Below, piece by piece: positions 32,487-45,405 of a DNA stretch of 64,000 nucleotides (position 1 is its first letter; every line of letters starts with the position of its first letter). Made by a program: the position numbers and the translations under genes. The DNA lies in NCBI GenBank assembly GCA_028386065.3, contig JAKUCV010006762.1, positions 64,065 through 128,064 of the forward strand. Direction: 5' to 3'. The notes beneath the pieces are model-generated. The model was given only the letters and a program-made list of their open reading frames with translations, had not been told where the DNA came from and searched no databases. Source of the DNA: Turnera subulata. Its lineage: Eukaryota; Streptophyta; Magnoliopsida; Malpighiales; Passifloraceae.

Positions 32487-34883
32487 ATGGCATCTTCTTC
32501 GGACCCATGGATGAAGGAATACAACGATGCCGTTAAGCTTTCGGATGATATCAGTGGCACGTTTGCTGATAGGAATTCATTGCCTTCAACAGGCCCTGGC
32601 GCCCAGCGTCATGCCTCTTCTTTACGGAGGAAGATTACTATATTAGGGACTAGACTTGATAAATTGCAGTCCCTTTTGTCTACACTCCCTGGAAAGCAGC
32701 AGATGTAAGTGAATTGCCTTGATCAATAGCAAGCCTGTATTTTTCATCCTAGTTTATGCCGGATTTTGGATGCTGATAAAAACCGTATCATTGTTGTTGA
32801 AGAGCTTAATGATTCCAATTTACAATTCTCCTCTTGGTTAGAAGAGGAAAGTAAGTGATGCGTAGATACCAATGGGCTTGTAGCGCATTGGTACTCTTGC
32901 CAAAAAGCAAGAGGAGTGAGGTCTCTGGTTCTGAGTCCCACCTTCATCAACTAGTATCAGAAAAGAAAAAAGTGATGCACAGATAAAAATTGACCGAAAT
33001 CCCAAAGTACAGCACACTCATCGATGTTGGCTGCACAATTTACCACTTGGTTCTTTTGTTTATTACTTCCTGAAATTTCCATTGACATTCAAGCAAGAAA
33101 AACTATTCAACATTGAAGGATAACTGCTGCTGTAGTGCTGGGGCATTCTGGTTTATGCTGTTCTATGAGATTGAGCAATTGGTGATACTGTGTGTTTGAG
33201 GTTTAATCGTCTCCCTTTTTGGATATGCAGATCAGAGAAAGAAATGAATCGCCGCAGGGACATGGTTGCAAATTTGAGAACAAAAACCAACCAAATAGCT
33301 TCTTCTTTGAATATGTCCAACTTTGCCAACAGGGACGACTTGCTTGGCCCAGAAATAAAGCAAGATGCCATGAGCAGAACAACTGGTCTAGACAACCATG
33401 GCCTTGTTGGTCTCCAACGTCAAATTATGAAAGGCAAGTTGCCTTTACATTTATATGGTGTTTCCTTGTTTTCTCTATTTTTATGTAGCTTGGTTTCTTG
33501 CAAGGGATTCTTATGTTCTTTACTCTTCAAGCAGAGCAAGATGAGGGCCTGGAGAAGTTGGAGGAAACAGTAACAAGCACAAAACATATTGCACTGGCAG
33601 TCAATGAGGAACTTGATCTTCACACAAGACTTATTGTACGATTTTGATCTTTGTGCTTGTGCTTTTATTCTGATAACCCCTTTATCTTTTCACAGAGTCC
33701 AAAAATAGGTCTTCAGAAAATAATTCTGCATCTCCTAATCATTACAATGTTTGACCTTCTCATATGGCAGGATGACTTGGACCAGCACGTGGATGTCACT
33801 GACTCTCGCTTGCGGGTAATACTCTTTGTGCTTGCTAACAACCTAAAACCTTTGAATTTACAAATCTTCCACGTCACCCATGTGTTTGCTGCACACTTCC
33901 ATCCATAAATGCACGGTACTTGTAAGGCTAGTTAAATTGTCTTGGGATCTTTGGAATCTGTTGACATATATTGAGATGAAAAAATAAACTGAACTATACT
34001 TTGAGGGAATTACAAAATAGAAAATAAAATATGGCAAACATGAAATAAACTTACTATTTTGAACATTTTGGACAAATATTTGGTTGTCTCTGATTGCTGC
34101 AAGAAAATCTAATTTATTTTGGAGACGCTAGATTTCCAACCACATTAGCCTCCATGCCGATGCAAGTGTTCTAACTTTTCCGTGTGTCATGCATGATAAA
34201 CCACCTCAGTTGAAGCAACTACTGACTCGGAATAATTTGTGTACTTGAGATCATTGTCTTACTAGTAATCAGCCGTATGACACCTGTTGCAAATATTGTA
34301 TGCGTAAACTGTTGTTGATATCAATATCGTCAAATGCTGTTGATTTTAGTGAGCCTTATGATTTTTTTTGTGGCTCCAATTGTAATTAGACAAAGGAGCT
34401 GCCTGGGGATGGTCTCTGCTGCCATGTAGTGCATTATAATGTGTCTACTTTGATCACCCTAGTTAGATAATGCTTTCTCCCATTCTCTAATGAGTTTTAC
34501 TGCACCATAGAAATGAGCGGCAAGGGGCTTTTTATAGGTTTAAACTCTTCAATGAGAATAAATATGACAGTTCTGAACCAGAGAGACTTCTAGTTGACCC
34601 TGGCCATTTTTTTTGCCAATTATTTGAAGTCTTGTAGCTATATCTGTAACAGTGTACTTGACACACAGGCACACACCTAATTTTTCTGTGAACCTAACTA
34701 GTTGGCATAATGAAAACTCAGATGAAGTTGCTTTTTGGTTTTCTGTAACAGCGAGTGCAGAAGCAGCTGGCAATCCTGAACAAGCGAACAAAGGGCGGTT
34801 GTTCTTGCTTGGGCTTGCTGTTGGCAGTTATCGGGATTGTGATTCTGATCGTGGTCATTTATATGCTGGTCAAATATTTGTAA
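32487..34883 (+). CDS. SYP5: Syntaxin of plants SYP51/SYP52-type (Qc-SNARE)
   Basis: Five coding exons close into 232 aa: 32487-32704, 33231-33433, 33535-33635, 33771-33815, 34752-34883 (stop TAA). The N-terminus MASSSDPWMKEYNDAVKLSD, the ISEKEMNRRRDMVANLRTK segment, the SNARE helix from EQDEGLEKLEETV, and the C-terminal anchor LGLLLAVIGIVILIVVIYML with final VKYL are diagnostic of SYP51/52. These act on the trans-Golgi, prevacuolar compartment and tonoplast in vacuolar fusion. Two oddities: intron 2 starts with GC (AAAG then GCAAGT, 33434), a GC-AG intron; and the residue at the SNARE zero layer is His (CAC, 33621-33623, in LDLHTRLI) where I recall Gln (LDLQTRLI) in Arabidopsis. I cannot tell SYP51 from SYP52. 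Intron 1 holds a SINE. Confidence 0.95.
32869..32970 (+). mobile_element. Short tRNA-derived SINE in SYP5 intron 1
   Basis: The body runs from CCAATGGGCTTGTAGCGCATTG (A-box-like) past a GGTTCTGAGTCCCACC B-box-like part to CTAGTATCAG and an A-rich tail. Target duplication with two mismatches: 32854-32868 agtgatgcgtagata and 32971-32985 agtgatgcacagata. A sister copy is at 55083-55170. Confidence 0.8.
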
Positions 34884-36040
34884 TAGAAGCAATATAATAC
34901 AATGCCCATTTTTCCTGCCCCTCGTGTGTCATGCTGCGTGCAATTCTGTTACCATCCTTTCTTCTTGAAACATTGTGTTTGGCTTTTCCTGTCTTCTGTT
35001 GGTGGTTTGCGAGTGAAGTGAATATGCTGTAATTGCCAATCAATACTGTAAATTACAAGTATTTAAAGTGTGATTGACACATAATTATGTGGGTGTTTCC
35101 TTTCTATCCTGTATCTTTCTTGATACACGGAATGTCGGCTCGAACATTCTAGTTTGTCACCGCTTTTTCTGCATTTGCTTGAACTAGCTTAATGCTTAAA
35201 TCTGTATCAAGCTTAAAGTAGTAAAGGTGTGCAATATTCTTTCACAAATAATTGGTTTGCAGTTTTGCAAAGTCATCTTCCAAGGATGATAAGCATATAC
35301 CAAAGACGAGACACCGCACTGGTAACGAGCCTAGCTTGTTTGAAGCCACAACTGAAATGAATTGCCAAGCTTGAATAGAACGACTGGGTTGAAATTTGCG
35401 ACTCTTCTGCCTACAATTTATTACTACGGACTACAGTCTGTGCTAGTTGACCTCCATAGCAAATCCACTTTTTTTTTTTTTAAAAAAATTATTATTATTT
35501 TTAACCTAAAAAATGCATTTCAAAACCTTCCAGAATTGGAGTGGAAAATAGATGAACAACAAACAACAAAAGTAAACAGCGGTTCAAAAAAACAACAAAG
35601 GTAAACCACGAACTTAAACCGTGTCGGGAAGCATCGGCCCACACAAAACTGGGCTCTTTTTTTTTTTTTTTCTTAAAGACAGAGCCCAACTGTTGTCTTG
35701 CTTTCCTTCCTTCCTGCTGTTGCTGTTGTAAGTAACACTGTGCTTTGCTTGCTGCCTTCCCGATTTACACACAGTTGCAGTAGTTGTAGTTAGTTATTAA
35801 TTGACCCTCTAAAGTAAACAAAACAAATTGGGATTCGATATCTTCCTCTTCCTTTCTCTTCTTCTTCACACACAAAACTTTCAAACTGAAGCTTCATTCA
35901 TTCCACATGAACCGGAGGAACACAGCTAATTGGAATTGATTTAAAGAAGAAAACGGAGGAGGAGCATCCATCATTAGTAGAACCAGAAAGCAGAAGTTGA
36001 GAGTGAGGAAGAGGAAGAGGAGGAATTAGGCAAACAAAAG
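34884..36040. other. SYP5 3' region and TAF6 promoter region
   Basis: No gene supported. The left part is the SYP5 3' UTR. Around 35471-35500 is a T-run/A-run hairpin, and GGGCTCT...AGAGCCCA at 35650-35689 is inverted. The CT-rich sequence before 36041 is the TAF6 5' UTR. Confidence 0.5.
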
Positions 36041-39000
36041 ATGAGCTTGGTGCCAAAGGAAGCAATAGAGGTGATCGCACAGAGCATTGGAATTACCAAT
36101 TTGTCCCCTGAAGTCTCCCTCTCCCTCGCCCCCGATGTCGAATACCGCGTCCGCGAAATCATGCAGGTCTTTCTATTTTTCTGCCTACTACCAACTACTA
36201 CTACTACTACTACTGCCTACTGCTTGTTTATTAATTGATTTCATATCATATTACTGAAATGGAATTTATCTGGCTTAGGAGGCAATTAAATGTATGCGTC
36301 ACGCCAGGAGAACCACTTTGACTGCAGATGACGTGGACAGTGCTCTTAGCCTCCGAAACGTTGAGGTTTAGTTCTTCATTCTTTACAAGTGACTAACCTT
36401 GCAGTGTTTTACTTTGTGTTTTATTGTTTTAATTCTTTCTTTTTTTTATTACATTTTGCAGCCAATATATGGGTTTGCGTCTGGTGATCCGTTGAGGTTC
36501 AAGAGAGCTGCGGGGCACAAGGATTTGTACTACATTGATGGCAGGGATGTGGAATTAAAAGAGGTACAAACATAAATCATACATGTCCAATCTGCGGAAA
36601 GATTGTTATCTCTGATTCTTTTACTCAATCCTGTGGTGAATGGTGATGTAATGTAATGTTATGCGATATGATAGGATGGGATATTCTTTTGTTATTAGCT
36701 TGTGTTGTGGGGATCTATGCAGGTGCTGCATGCCCCATTTCCTAAACCACCTCTCGATACGTCTGTTACGGCTCACTGGCTGGCTGTTGAAGGCGTTCAG
36801 CCTGCAATTCCAGAGAATCCTCCCCTTGAAGGTTGATTTTTTTGCTACTTCTGGGTTCATTATGTTGTGAATTACAACTGTTATGCGGTTTGGTCCCCGT
36901 TTGGTCTGTGCTTTTTCTTCCTCTTTTGTGATTGTTGGGTCATTCTTTGATTTGCTGTTGAATTAGCTTCTGCTTGGGGTCCTATTTCTTTGCTTCAAAG
37001 TTGAAATCTTTAAATTGGTGACCTTACTCGGTTGCAGCATCCTCGGACGGTAAAAGATCAGAATACAAGGAAGATGGCCTTCCAATTGATATTAAGTTAC
37101 CTATCAAGCATGTATTGTCCAGGGAGCTTCAGGTAATACGCTCTGCGTTCATGTATGTTTATTGTCTCTTACCTTTCATTGTTTTTTATTTTTCATATCT
37201 GAACTTCAATTTCAAGAAATCCTCAAACACCAGGATCTTTTCATGTTTGTTCTTGCAGCTTTATTTTGAAAAAATCAGTGAAATCATAAAAAAGAAGTCC
37301 AATTCTATCCTCTTCAAGCAGGCATTAGCGAGTCTGGGAACAGACTCTGGACTCCATGCTTTGGTACCTTATTTTATATACTTTATTGCTGATGAGGTAG
37401 TCTTCAATATCCTTATACTAACATAATCTTTACATACATTCTGGTGAAATTGTTGTTTTGGTCACTTGAAGCTTATGTTCTTGCAATGATCTCAGGTTAC
37501 GAGGAATTTGAATAATTTTACTCTCCTATTTTCTTTGATGCGGGTTACACGAACTCTTCTTCAAAACCCACACATACATATAGAACCATATGTAAGTTTT
37601 TTGAAGCTAGCTGCCACTACTTTCATGTCTACTTGATAAATCATCTGTGAGAAGATAAACTTATGTCAGGTTATTACTCAGTTTCCTAATCTTCAAATGG
37701 CTATGTCGTTCATTGTCTTTGCTGTATAGTTTTTTTTTTTTTGTTCAGAAGTGCCTAGATTTGTTTATTTTAATGTGAGGGTGATGGGATTTCTTTCATT
37801 TGCTCAGCTACACCAATTGATGCCATCCATTATTACCTGCCTAGTTTCTAAAAGGTTGGGAAACAGATTTTCTGACAACCACTGGGAGCTCCGAAACTTC
37901 ACCGCAAACCTTGTTGCTTCAATATGCAAAAGGTGAGGATTCAATTTGCATCTTGTAATATGCACTAAAGCCAAACACCATGGGATGCTAATTTCATTGG
38001 AAACAACGTCGCCTAATAAAATTATTTCCAGTAACAAAGATAAATGACGTAGGAGAGACTTCTGAAACTCAATCCTTCATGCAATTAAATGGACAGGAGA
38101 AAGACTGCAGTACCCAGCTTCCTGATATTTGGCTTGAAACATTTTCTTATTTTGAACGACATTTATCCCTTGACTCTTGTTATTCATGACGTGAAAGATG
38201 CATATTCCCATGTAGGAACTTCTACTGAGTGTTGATGCTTGGACCTGTTAGCTTTTGCATTCCATAGTATGCTCAAGAGGATATTTGAATATGCTTTTAA
38301 AGTTTAAGAAATATCTCTGTATATAAAATTATACTCTTTTCTTTTTTTAAAAAAACTGATTGCAGATTTGGCCATGCATACCACAACCTGCAGCCACGCA
38401 TCACGCGGACTCTGCTTCATGCATTTCTAGACCCATCAAAGTCATTGCCCCAACATTATGGTGCTATACAAGGATTAGCAGCGCTAGGACCTTCTGTGGT
38501 ATGCCATTTTTTGGCCCTTTTGCCAGCAAAAACTAGAAATTTACATGGTTGAATTTGGGTCTACTGAGATGAAGTTTGTTGAGTCGAAGTTGTGCTGGCA
38601 TTTAAATTTTGGAGAAAAGTGGTTCCTTTCATGGCATTTGCAAGATGCCATTTTTCATGAAAATATAAACAAAGCCTATGTTTTTCGCAAGGCGCTTTTG
38701 CCTTTATTTAGTTGTTTTGCACATTTTGCTTAGTATTGAAGTTTGAGTTTGTGATTTCTGTTTTGTGGTATTTTGTTCCTGCAAAGCATTCGACTTTGTT
38801 CTTAGCAGTTGGTATTCTGATTTTACTCTGTACAGGTTCGTCTTCTTATACTACCAAATGTGGAGCCATATTTGCTGCTTCTTGAACCAGACATGGTTCT
38901 TGAGAAGCAGAAGAGTGAACTAAAGAGGCATGAAGCTTGGCGTGTTTATGGAGCCCTGATGGTATGTTATGATGCAATTTGATATGTTGTGCTCGTGCTA

Positions 39001-39718
39001 CATGTTTGACATTGATATGGCTATTGACTAATGGTTTTAAACAATTCAGCGTGCAGCTGGTCTGTGCATGCATGATCGTCTGAAAATGTCACCAACTTTG
39101 TTAACACCACCTGTTCGTTCCAATTGGAAGAACAAAGGGAGAGTTTCGACTGCGATGCAAGGTATGACGCCTTTTACCTTGTTTCATCTGTACACATGCA
39201 GTGGTTTTGTGTGCACATACTAATCATAAGCATACATCGTCTGAGGTTGTTTTTGTAGAATCTACTTTTTGAACATTCCTGGAACGTATTGATCCCAAGT
39301 CACCTAACTCTCATCTGCTAACATGTCATGGTTTTATTTTTGCTTACGAATTGATCAAGGTAAACGCAAAGCAAGCACAGACAACCTACTTCAGCAGCCA
39401 CCACTCAAGAAACTAGGAACAGGCGGAACAATGGCTGTCAATCCAATGAACTCCATGACAGTTGACATGCAAGGGGGAGGGTTTCCAACAGCTGCTGGGG
39501 CCTCCAATGCAAGTTTATCGTCAATGACTCGTCCACTATCTGGTGAGAATTCCTCAGGAAGGGACATTACCGGGCGTGGTGTACAGACATCAACAGGGCT
39601 TGCTCAGGCTTGGAAGGAGGACATGGATGCCGGATGTTTACTTTCTTCCTTATTTGAACTGTTTGGTGAAAGCATGTTCTTCTTCACTCCTAAGTCCGAG
39701 TTGTCCATTTTCTTGTAA
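36041..39718 (+). CDS. TAF6: Transcription initiation factor TFIID subunit 6
   Basis: Twelve exons close into 535 aa: 36041-36166, 36279-36365, 36462-36563, 36723-36831, 37038-37132, 37259-37396, 37496-37591, 37808-37932, 38366-38498, 38836-38961, 39050-39161, 39360-39718. Residues 1-71 form the H4-like histone fold ([20 protein letters not shown] ... [18 protein letters not shown]) that pairs with TAF9. The [20 protein letters not shown] linker and the [21 protein letters not shown] part are TAF6-specific. Residues ~190-420 are the HEAT-type C-terminal domain ([36 protein letters not shown]). The C-terminus ends in [20 protein letters not shown], as in plant TAF6. It works in TFIID/SAGA-type complexes in the nucleus. 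All introns are GT-AG. Length is close to Arabidopsis TAF6. Confidence 0.96.
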
Positions 39719-40656
39719 TTAATTGGCGCCCATTTATATTTTTCCTTGCGGTAGATTATTGATGTTGTATGTTACATGTTCACTTTTCCTTTTCTTCAAT
39801 AGGTTTACGCTCATTATTTTTTTTTTTGTTATTGTTTTGTATGAAAATCATGTTGAATTGGTCTAGAAACCTAGCGTAATCATACGCCGTAAACCTTGCT
39901 CTTTGTGGCTAACTTTTCATTCTCTATCTGACGATCTGTTTGTATAGTTTGACCCATATTTTGTTGCCTCAGAAGCAGTCGCTTACCATCATATTTGACC
40001 ATCCTCTGAACTTAGGCATTGGGCTCATCACTAGAAAGTCGCAATGAAATTTCACGAGAGCAGATAAAACAGATCAATAGGTCTCTTTCTCTGCTGTTAT
40101 GGTTTTTTGTTTTTGAGATGGCGCTGTTATGGTTTAACAACAATAAATGAAGCATGAGAGGCGCTATGCACGTGAGGTATATGCCTCTGTACATCACCTT
40201 CTTTGCCAAAAATTCAAGTGACTTGGACATTACTGTTCATTCTCTGTTTATCTGAGTGTCCCACTAGTTGGTTTGTTGGTACAAACTTGCATCTGTAAAA
40301 CCTGAACTTGGGACTGTTAACACTTCCCTGAATCGTAAGGAATTGGAATGGAAACTTTTTGCAAATATCATTAGCCCTGAGAACCAATTAGTTTTTCACC
40401 AAGAAGACACAGATTGATTAAAAGCCCGAACTCCTTCAATCTTTCAACACTTCTATTTCGTGATAACCTACGCCAGCACACTAAGGATGTAACACCGGCA
40501 AGCAGCGTAGAATGAGAAAGAAAAAAAAGGGAAGAGTGAGAGACCAATGATGCTACTATTGAGATTCACATTCAATACACAGCTAGACGGCGCGGAGAAA
40601 AACTGTCTCCCTTCTGCAAAATGAAAGAAAAAAAAATACAGAAGAAAAGAAAAGAC
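39719..40656. other. Convergent 3' region of TAF6 and FtsZ1
   Basis: No gene supported. It holds both 3' UTRs. A T-run lies at 39819-39829. Nothing else notable. Confidence 0.55.
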
Positions 40657-43600
40657 TTAAAAGAAGAGCTTTCTAGGGGACGGTCTGGAAGTGGCTGCTG
40701 AGGTTGTGGACTTGGTATGGAGGGGAATACCCTTGTTTTCTGGACTCCCAGCAATTTTGTCCAAGAGTTTGGCAGCTTTGGGGTCGGTTAGAAGTGTTTT
40801 CTGGAACGACTGAGAAAAGCCAGTAGCGATGATGGTCACATGTATCTCCCCATTGTACCGATCATCAACGACGGCCCCAAATATTATGTTTGCAGATGGA
40901 TCCGCCAAACTTGTCACTACCTGCAAATTTATTTCACATGAATAGATATTAACATCAGTATACTGGTTTAAAATGACAATCATAGACCTAGCAAGCATCG
41001 TGATTCTCTATCCGTCCTTCTGCAAGATGCAACATCTAATGACTAGTCCATTTTCAAAAAATGAAGATAAGCTAAGTTGGAGAAAATTCCATGATTCTCC
41101 ATCCTTCCTAGAAAGTTGAAACACAAAGACAGACAGAAGAACTTATGATACTTGAAAAACATGAGACCATCACATCCAACTTCAGCATGCCACTCCAATA
41201 CAAACAGAAACCACTCGTGATAAGCTTTCTCAGGTCTAGGCATCCCAATGTGTTTCATCAATTATTCACATATTGGATCCTTAGATTCCACCCTAACAGG
41301 ATGGCAATCCTGTTACTCCAGAGTGAAAGCTGGTTCAAAAATATGAATTAAGAGAAAAAAGAATTCAAAGTTCTTGAAGACCTATGATCTATACCATCTT
41401 CTCTTATCTACATCAAAAGAATTCGTTCCAGGTTATCTGCACATAATGGTATGACATTGACATGAATTGTTTTAGGTTTTAAAAGCAAAAAGTTTGGAAG
41501 ACTAATAAAGTACATCTGCAGTACCTGGGAAACTCTATTCACTTCTTGTAATGTTATGTCCTTTCCTCCCGTAATGTTATAGACGACTCCCGTGGCCGAC
41601 TGAATTGATGATCCAATCAGGGGTGCCAAAGTTGCTTGTTCAGCTGCTTCCTCTGCACGGTTTTTGCTAGATGAAACTCCAACTCCGAGCATTGCAGTAC
41701 CAGAATCTTTCATAACTGCTTTAACATCTGCAAAATCTACATTAACCAGACCAGGAATCTACACAACATAGAAACAACCAGATTAATGTGGTTGGTATAA
41801 TCTGCCTCAGATAAGCATCACACATGGAAACTGATTATAAAATAATCATAAAACCAGATTTACGGCGATGGATACCAACTGTACTAATGGTACAATCTGC
41901 CAGATGAACCTCAAACAATGTGCACCAATCACAGAAACATCTCGTGAAACTGATGGTAAAATAATCATGAATGACCAGATTTAAAGCTGCAAACACTAAT
42001 TGTACTAATGATACAATCTGCCAGATGAACCTTAAACAATGTACTCCAATCACACAGTTAACCATTCACAAAGATGCGGTTCCCCCAAACCAGTTGATGA
42101 TGAAAGATACCTAAGAGAACACCTTGAAACCATGCATTGCAGGCTGGGAAGCTAAGGAAAGTTTGTGGATGGGTTTCTATGACCTAAACTAAAAGAAACG
42201 TTAAGCTCTAGATAACAATGGAAGAACGGATTGTTGAATGATAATAACCCATTATTTTCGCATTTGACAAATTTTAACAACTGAAAGCTTTCTGGCTCAT
42301 GGCACACGAGCCATTAATTGTAATTTAATAACGGATGCTCTGGTAGAACAAAACACACATAATACAATGAACTTGTTCTGGGTCCTGGCTCCCGATCTCG
42401 GTGCTTTAGGTTTACTAGAGACAAAGAAGCAAAAGAATGCTAGACCCAAGACTACAGAAGGTAAACGAGGGAGGCATGGTAGGAGTTTAGTGAATTTTTA
42501 AGAGGCTCACCGTTATGATATCTGAAATTCCTTGGACACCTTGGCGCAGCACATCATCAGCAAGGAGGAAAGCATCCTGAAGAGGAGTTTGCTCATCAGC
42601 AATATCAAGCAGGCGATCATTCGGTATCACTATTAGAGTGTCCACGTTTTTTTGTAATTTTTCAATAGCTTCTAATGCCTGCAAAGACAAACATCGTAAT
42701 CAAGTGGCTGCCCATGATTAAGAATCTGGGAATCTGACAGCACCTGTCCAATTCAGCAATTGCATAGAATTCAAACTGTGCATGCAACACTGGAGAAGAC
42801 ATTTCTAATAAACAAAAATCATCATCTTGGGTTTAATTGCTATGCTGTTTAATCAATATTACCATGGTAATCGTGTCACTAATTCTACAAATAAGAACAT
42901 ATAAGAAGATTTAGGCCCCCAAGCAGGCCAAAAGCATGTAAAAAACAATAGAAAAGCAAGATTTAGTTTTTCTTACTCGTGGTCTGAGAATTATCAAAGG
43001 CTCATGTACAAGATGCATGGTACAAATCTAAGTCCGGCTGGAGATTCACTTGCTTTGCAAAAGAAGAGTGAACAGCCTTATTTGGCTAGATAAATTAACA
43101 ACTAAGCAGTCCACCTCTAACTAATAGAGAAAAGTTAAAATGACACATGCCTGCACAGATCTTTTACGCCCCTCAAAGCTGAAAGGATATGTAACCACCC
43201 CAACAGTCAGATAGCCTGCCTCTTTCGCTATCTGAGCTACAACAGGTGCAGCACCAGATCCTGTGCCTCCACCCATACCAGCTGTTACAAACACAAGATC
43301 TGAGCCCTTGAGGGCACTTGCGATGACTTCCTTTGATTCTTCAGCTGCTTGCTCCCCTAAAAGTGGATTCCCACCAGTACCTGCACCAATGACAAGCGAC
43401 AGAGTCAACACACACAGACCAAAGAAACAAAAGGAGAGCATTAATAACCCAAAGTGAGGTGCAAATGCATTCTAACAATGATAGGCCAGAGAAGATACAT
43501 TGCATAAGTTCCTCCAGGCACAAATTGGAAGATGGAGGTTCTCTGTAATTAAAGAAAAGAAGAAAGAAAAGTGACCGACCTAGTCCACGAGTCAAAACCT

Positions 43601-44265
43601 CTCCAATTTGCAGTGGGTGCTCCGCGGCAGACTGCTTTAGCGCTTGAGAATCCGTATTTATAGCATAGAAGTCAACACCCTAATCCCAAATGAAGCACAC
43701 AATACCATCAGCTATTCCCCAACTAAAAATATTATCCAAATACATGCTTATGCACACAAATCCAATCACTCAGAATTTCCTCCACAATTAATCCAGTCCA
43801 AATTCTCTCAGGACTCGCTTCATAATTAGCAAAAGAAAGTCTTTTTCTACATCTTTGTTCAAGTGCGTTCAAGCATGACCATTTAATCAACGATAAAAAC
43901 TCAATTTTGGTTGTTATAGAACAATGGTTCAATCCCAACAATACCCAGAAGAGAATTACTCATGAAAGTGATGACTGAACAACACATTATCTAAGAAAGT
44001 CTCTGCTCACAAAAAACAAAAGAGTAAAAAAGGGCAATACTTGCAAACCGCTGCCAATCATGCGATTAACGGCATTGTTGCCACCGCCACCGACGCCCAC
44101 AACCTTTATCTTAGCGGAATCCACAGGAGCAAATGAGCAACTGACGCGTTGCAGTCTTAACCCACCGCTCCTTCTGGTGGAGAAGCATTTTAGCTTCCGC
44201 TGAAGTGAAGGAGACGACGGTGCATTGGGGTTTGCCAGGTGAAGATGGAGTGTGAGTGTGGCCAT
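40657..44265 (-). CDS. FTSZ1: Plastid division protein FtsZ1
   Basis: Six exons close into 406 aa: 44041-44265, 43580-43679, 43151-43380, 42511-42678, 41525-41758, 40657-40920 (stop TAA). A Ser/Arg-rich transit peptide of ~50 residues precedes the tubulin/FtsZ GTPase core: [20 protein letters not shown], the signature [16 protein letters not shown], the T7-loop [20 protein letters not shown], and the C-terminal fold [20 protein letters not shown]. The end (PSPRKLFF) is the FtsZ1 type, without the conserved ARC6-binding tail of FtsZ2. It forms the stromal Z ring for chloroplast division. Intron 3 begins with GC (CAG then GCATGT, 43150), a second GC-AG intron in this window. Intron 4 holds a 119-bp tandem duplication. 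Confidence 0.97.
41825..42062. repeat. 119-bp tandem duplication in FtsZ1 intron 4
   Basis: Two imperfect copies; for example AATAATCATAAAACCAG at 41841 and AATAATCATGAATGACCAG at 41960, then both continue with ACAATCTGCCAGATGAACCT. It creates a spurious open frame. Confidence 0.8.
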
Positions 44266-45405
44266 TTCGGTTTTTTTTTGGTATTGCTTCTGTTTCCTTA
44301 AAAGCGGAAACTTTAAAAAGTGTTTGGTTTTTTTTGTTAGCGAGAAATGGTGAGAGGTTTTAGGGTTTTAGAAATGGCATGTAGATGTAGTCTCCCAATT
44401 TCAGTTCACTCCAATTTCAGTTACCCATTACTACTTCTAAGGAACGGGGATGCTGATATTGTCACTTGGGGATTGGGGGTATCGATTGATGGACCCTCAA
44501 AAACACACACACACCATTTTTCATTTTATATACGACATCGTTTGGACCCTCCTCACGCTCCTTTTGTCACTACTTCCTTAGCCGATGTGACGAAATTGGC
44601 AGCCTGCCTTTTCTTAATTCCCCATGTTCGTCCAGGCTGATATAACTTAGTAAGTACTCTATTTGGTACTGGCAAAGGATTGTTAGTTGAGGAGGGATGA
44701 GAATATGGTAATATATTAGTTGGCAAATAGCACACGGGGTCGCAATTTTAAACTTTGTGATACCCAATGAAGCTCCAACTTCAACAGAAAATGCATCCAG
44801 TGAGGTTAGGTGTAACAAATCAAAGAGGTTATTATGCAATAGTAAATAATAATATGATCTCCATTTTAAAAATATATAATCACTCATTGGTTACCATATC
44901 TATATGTCCAAAACTTTCTGTGCAAAAGTAGGCTCTTCGGTCATTAAACAATAGTATACTGCTACATGAGGCCCTCTTTGTCTTGTCCATGCAACTATGA
45001 GTCTATGGCAGACATTTCAAGATGGCTGACAAAGTAACAAGCTGAAAGAAGCCACACCCGACCAATGTTTGTCCAAACACTTAACAAAGATCATATCATT
45101 GAATACTTTATGGTACTAATATCATCTCTCTTGAACAATTATTACATCCAAATTACACATTTGTACTCTCACTGTCTGATCGAATGACTAATAAAGGCTT
45201 TTAAATTGAATAGGCAGTAAATAGGAGGCAAAATGAACCAAAACCAATTATAAGTTCACACCAATACAAATTACAGAGACCCAAAATGAGAAGATACTGA
45301 ATGATCTTGAGCACTAAAATCAAGTATTCTCCAGTACCAACGCACAACTCACACATCTGGTTTACCAACACGGGAATATACCCTCCCTTTTTTCAGGGAC
45401 CAACT
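44266..45405. other. FtsZ1 promoter side and VHA-e 3' region
   Basis: No gene supported. A TTTTAGGGTTTTAG telo-box-type motif lies at 44357-44370, close to the FtsZ1 start. The rest is AT-rich with no family match. Confidence 0.5.

Noticed and set aside
34652..34897. Separate 81-codon gene upstream of the SYP5 stop
   Set aside because: It overlaps the last SYP5 exon in another frame; the SYP5 frame gives the conserved membrane anchor.
41835..42065. 76-codon frame in FtsZ1 intron 4
   Set aside because: Created by the 119-bp tandem duplication; it repeats the same residues and lies within an intron.
40657..44265. FtsZ2
   Set aside because: No ARC6-binding C-terminal tail; the end PSPRKLFF and the core sequence fit FtsZ1.
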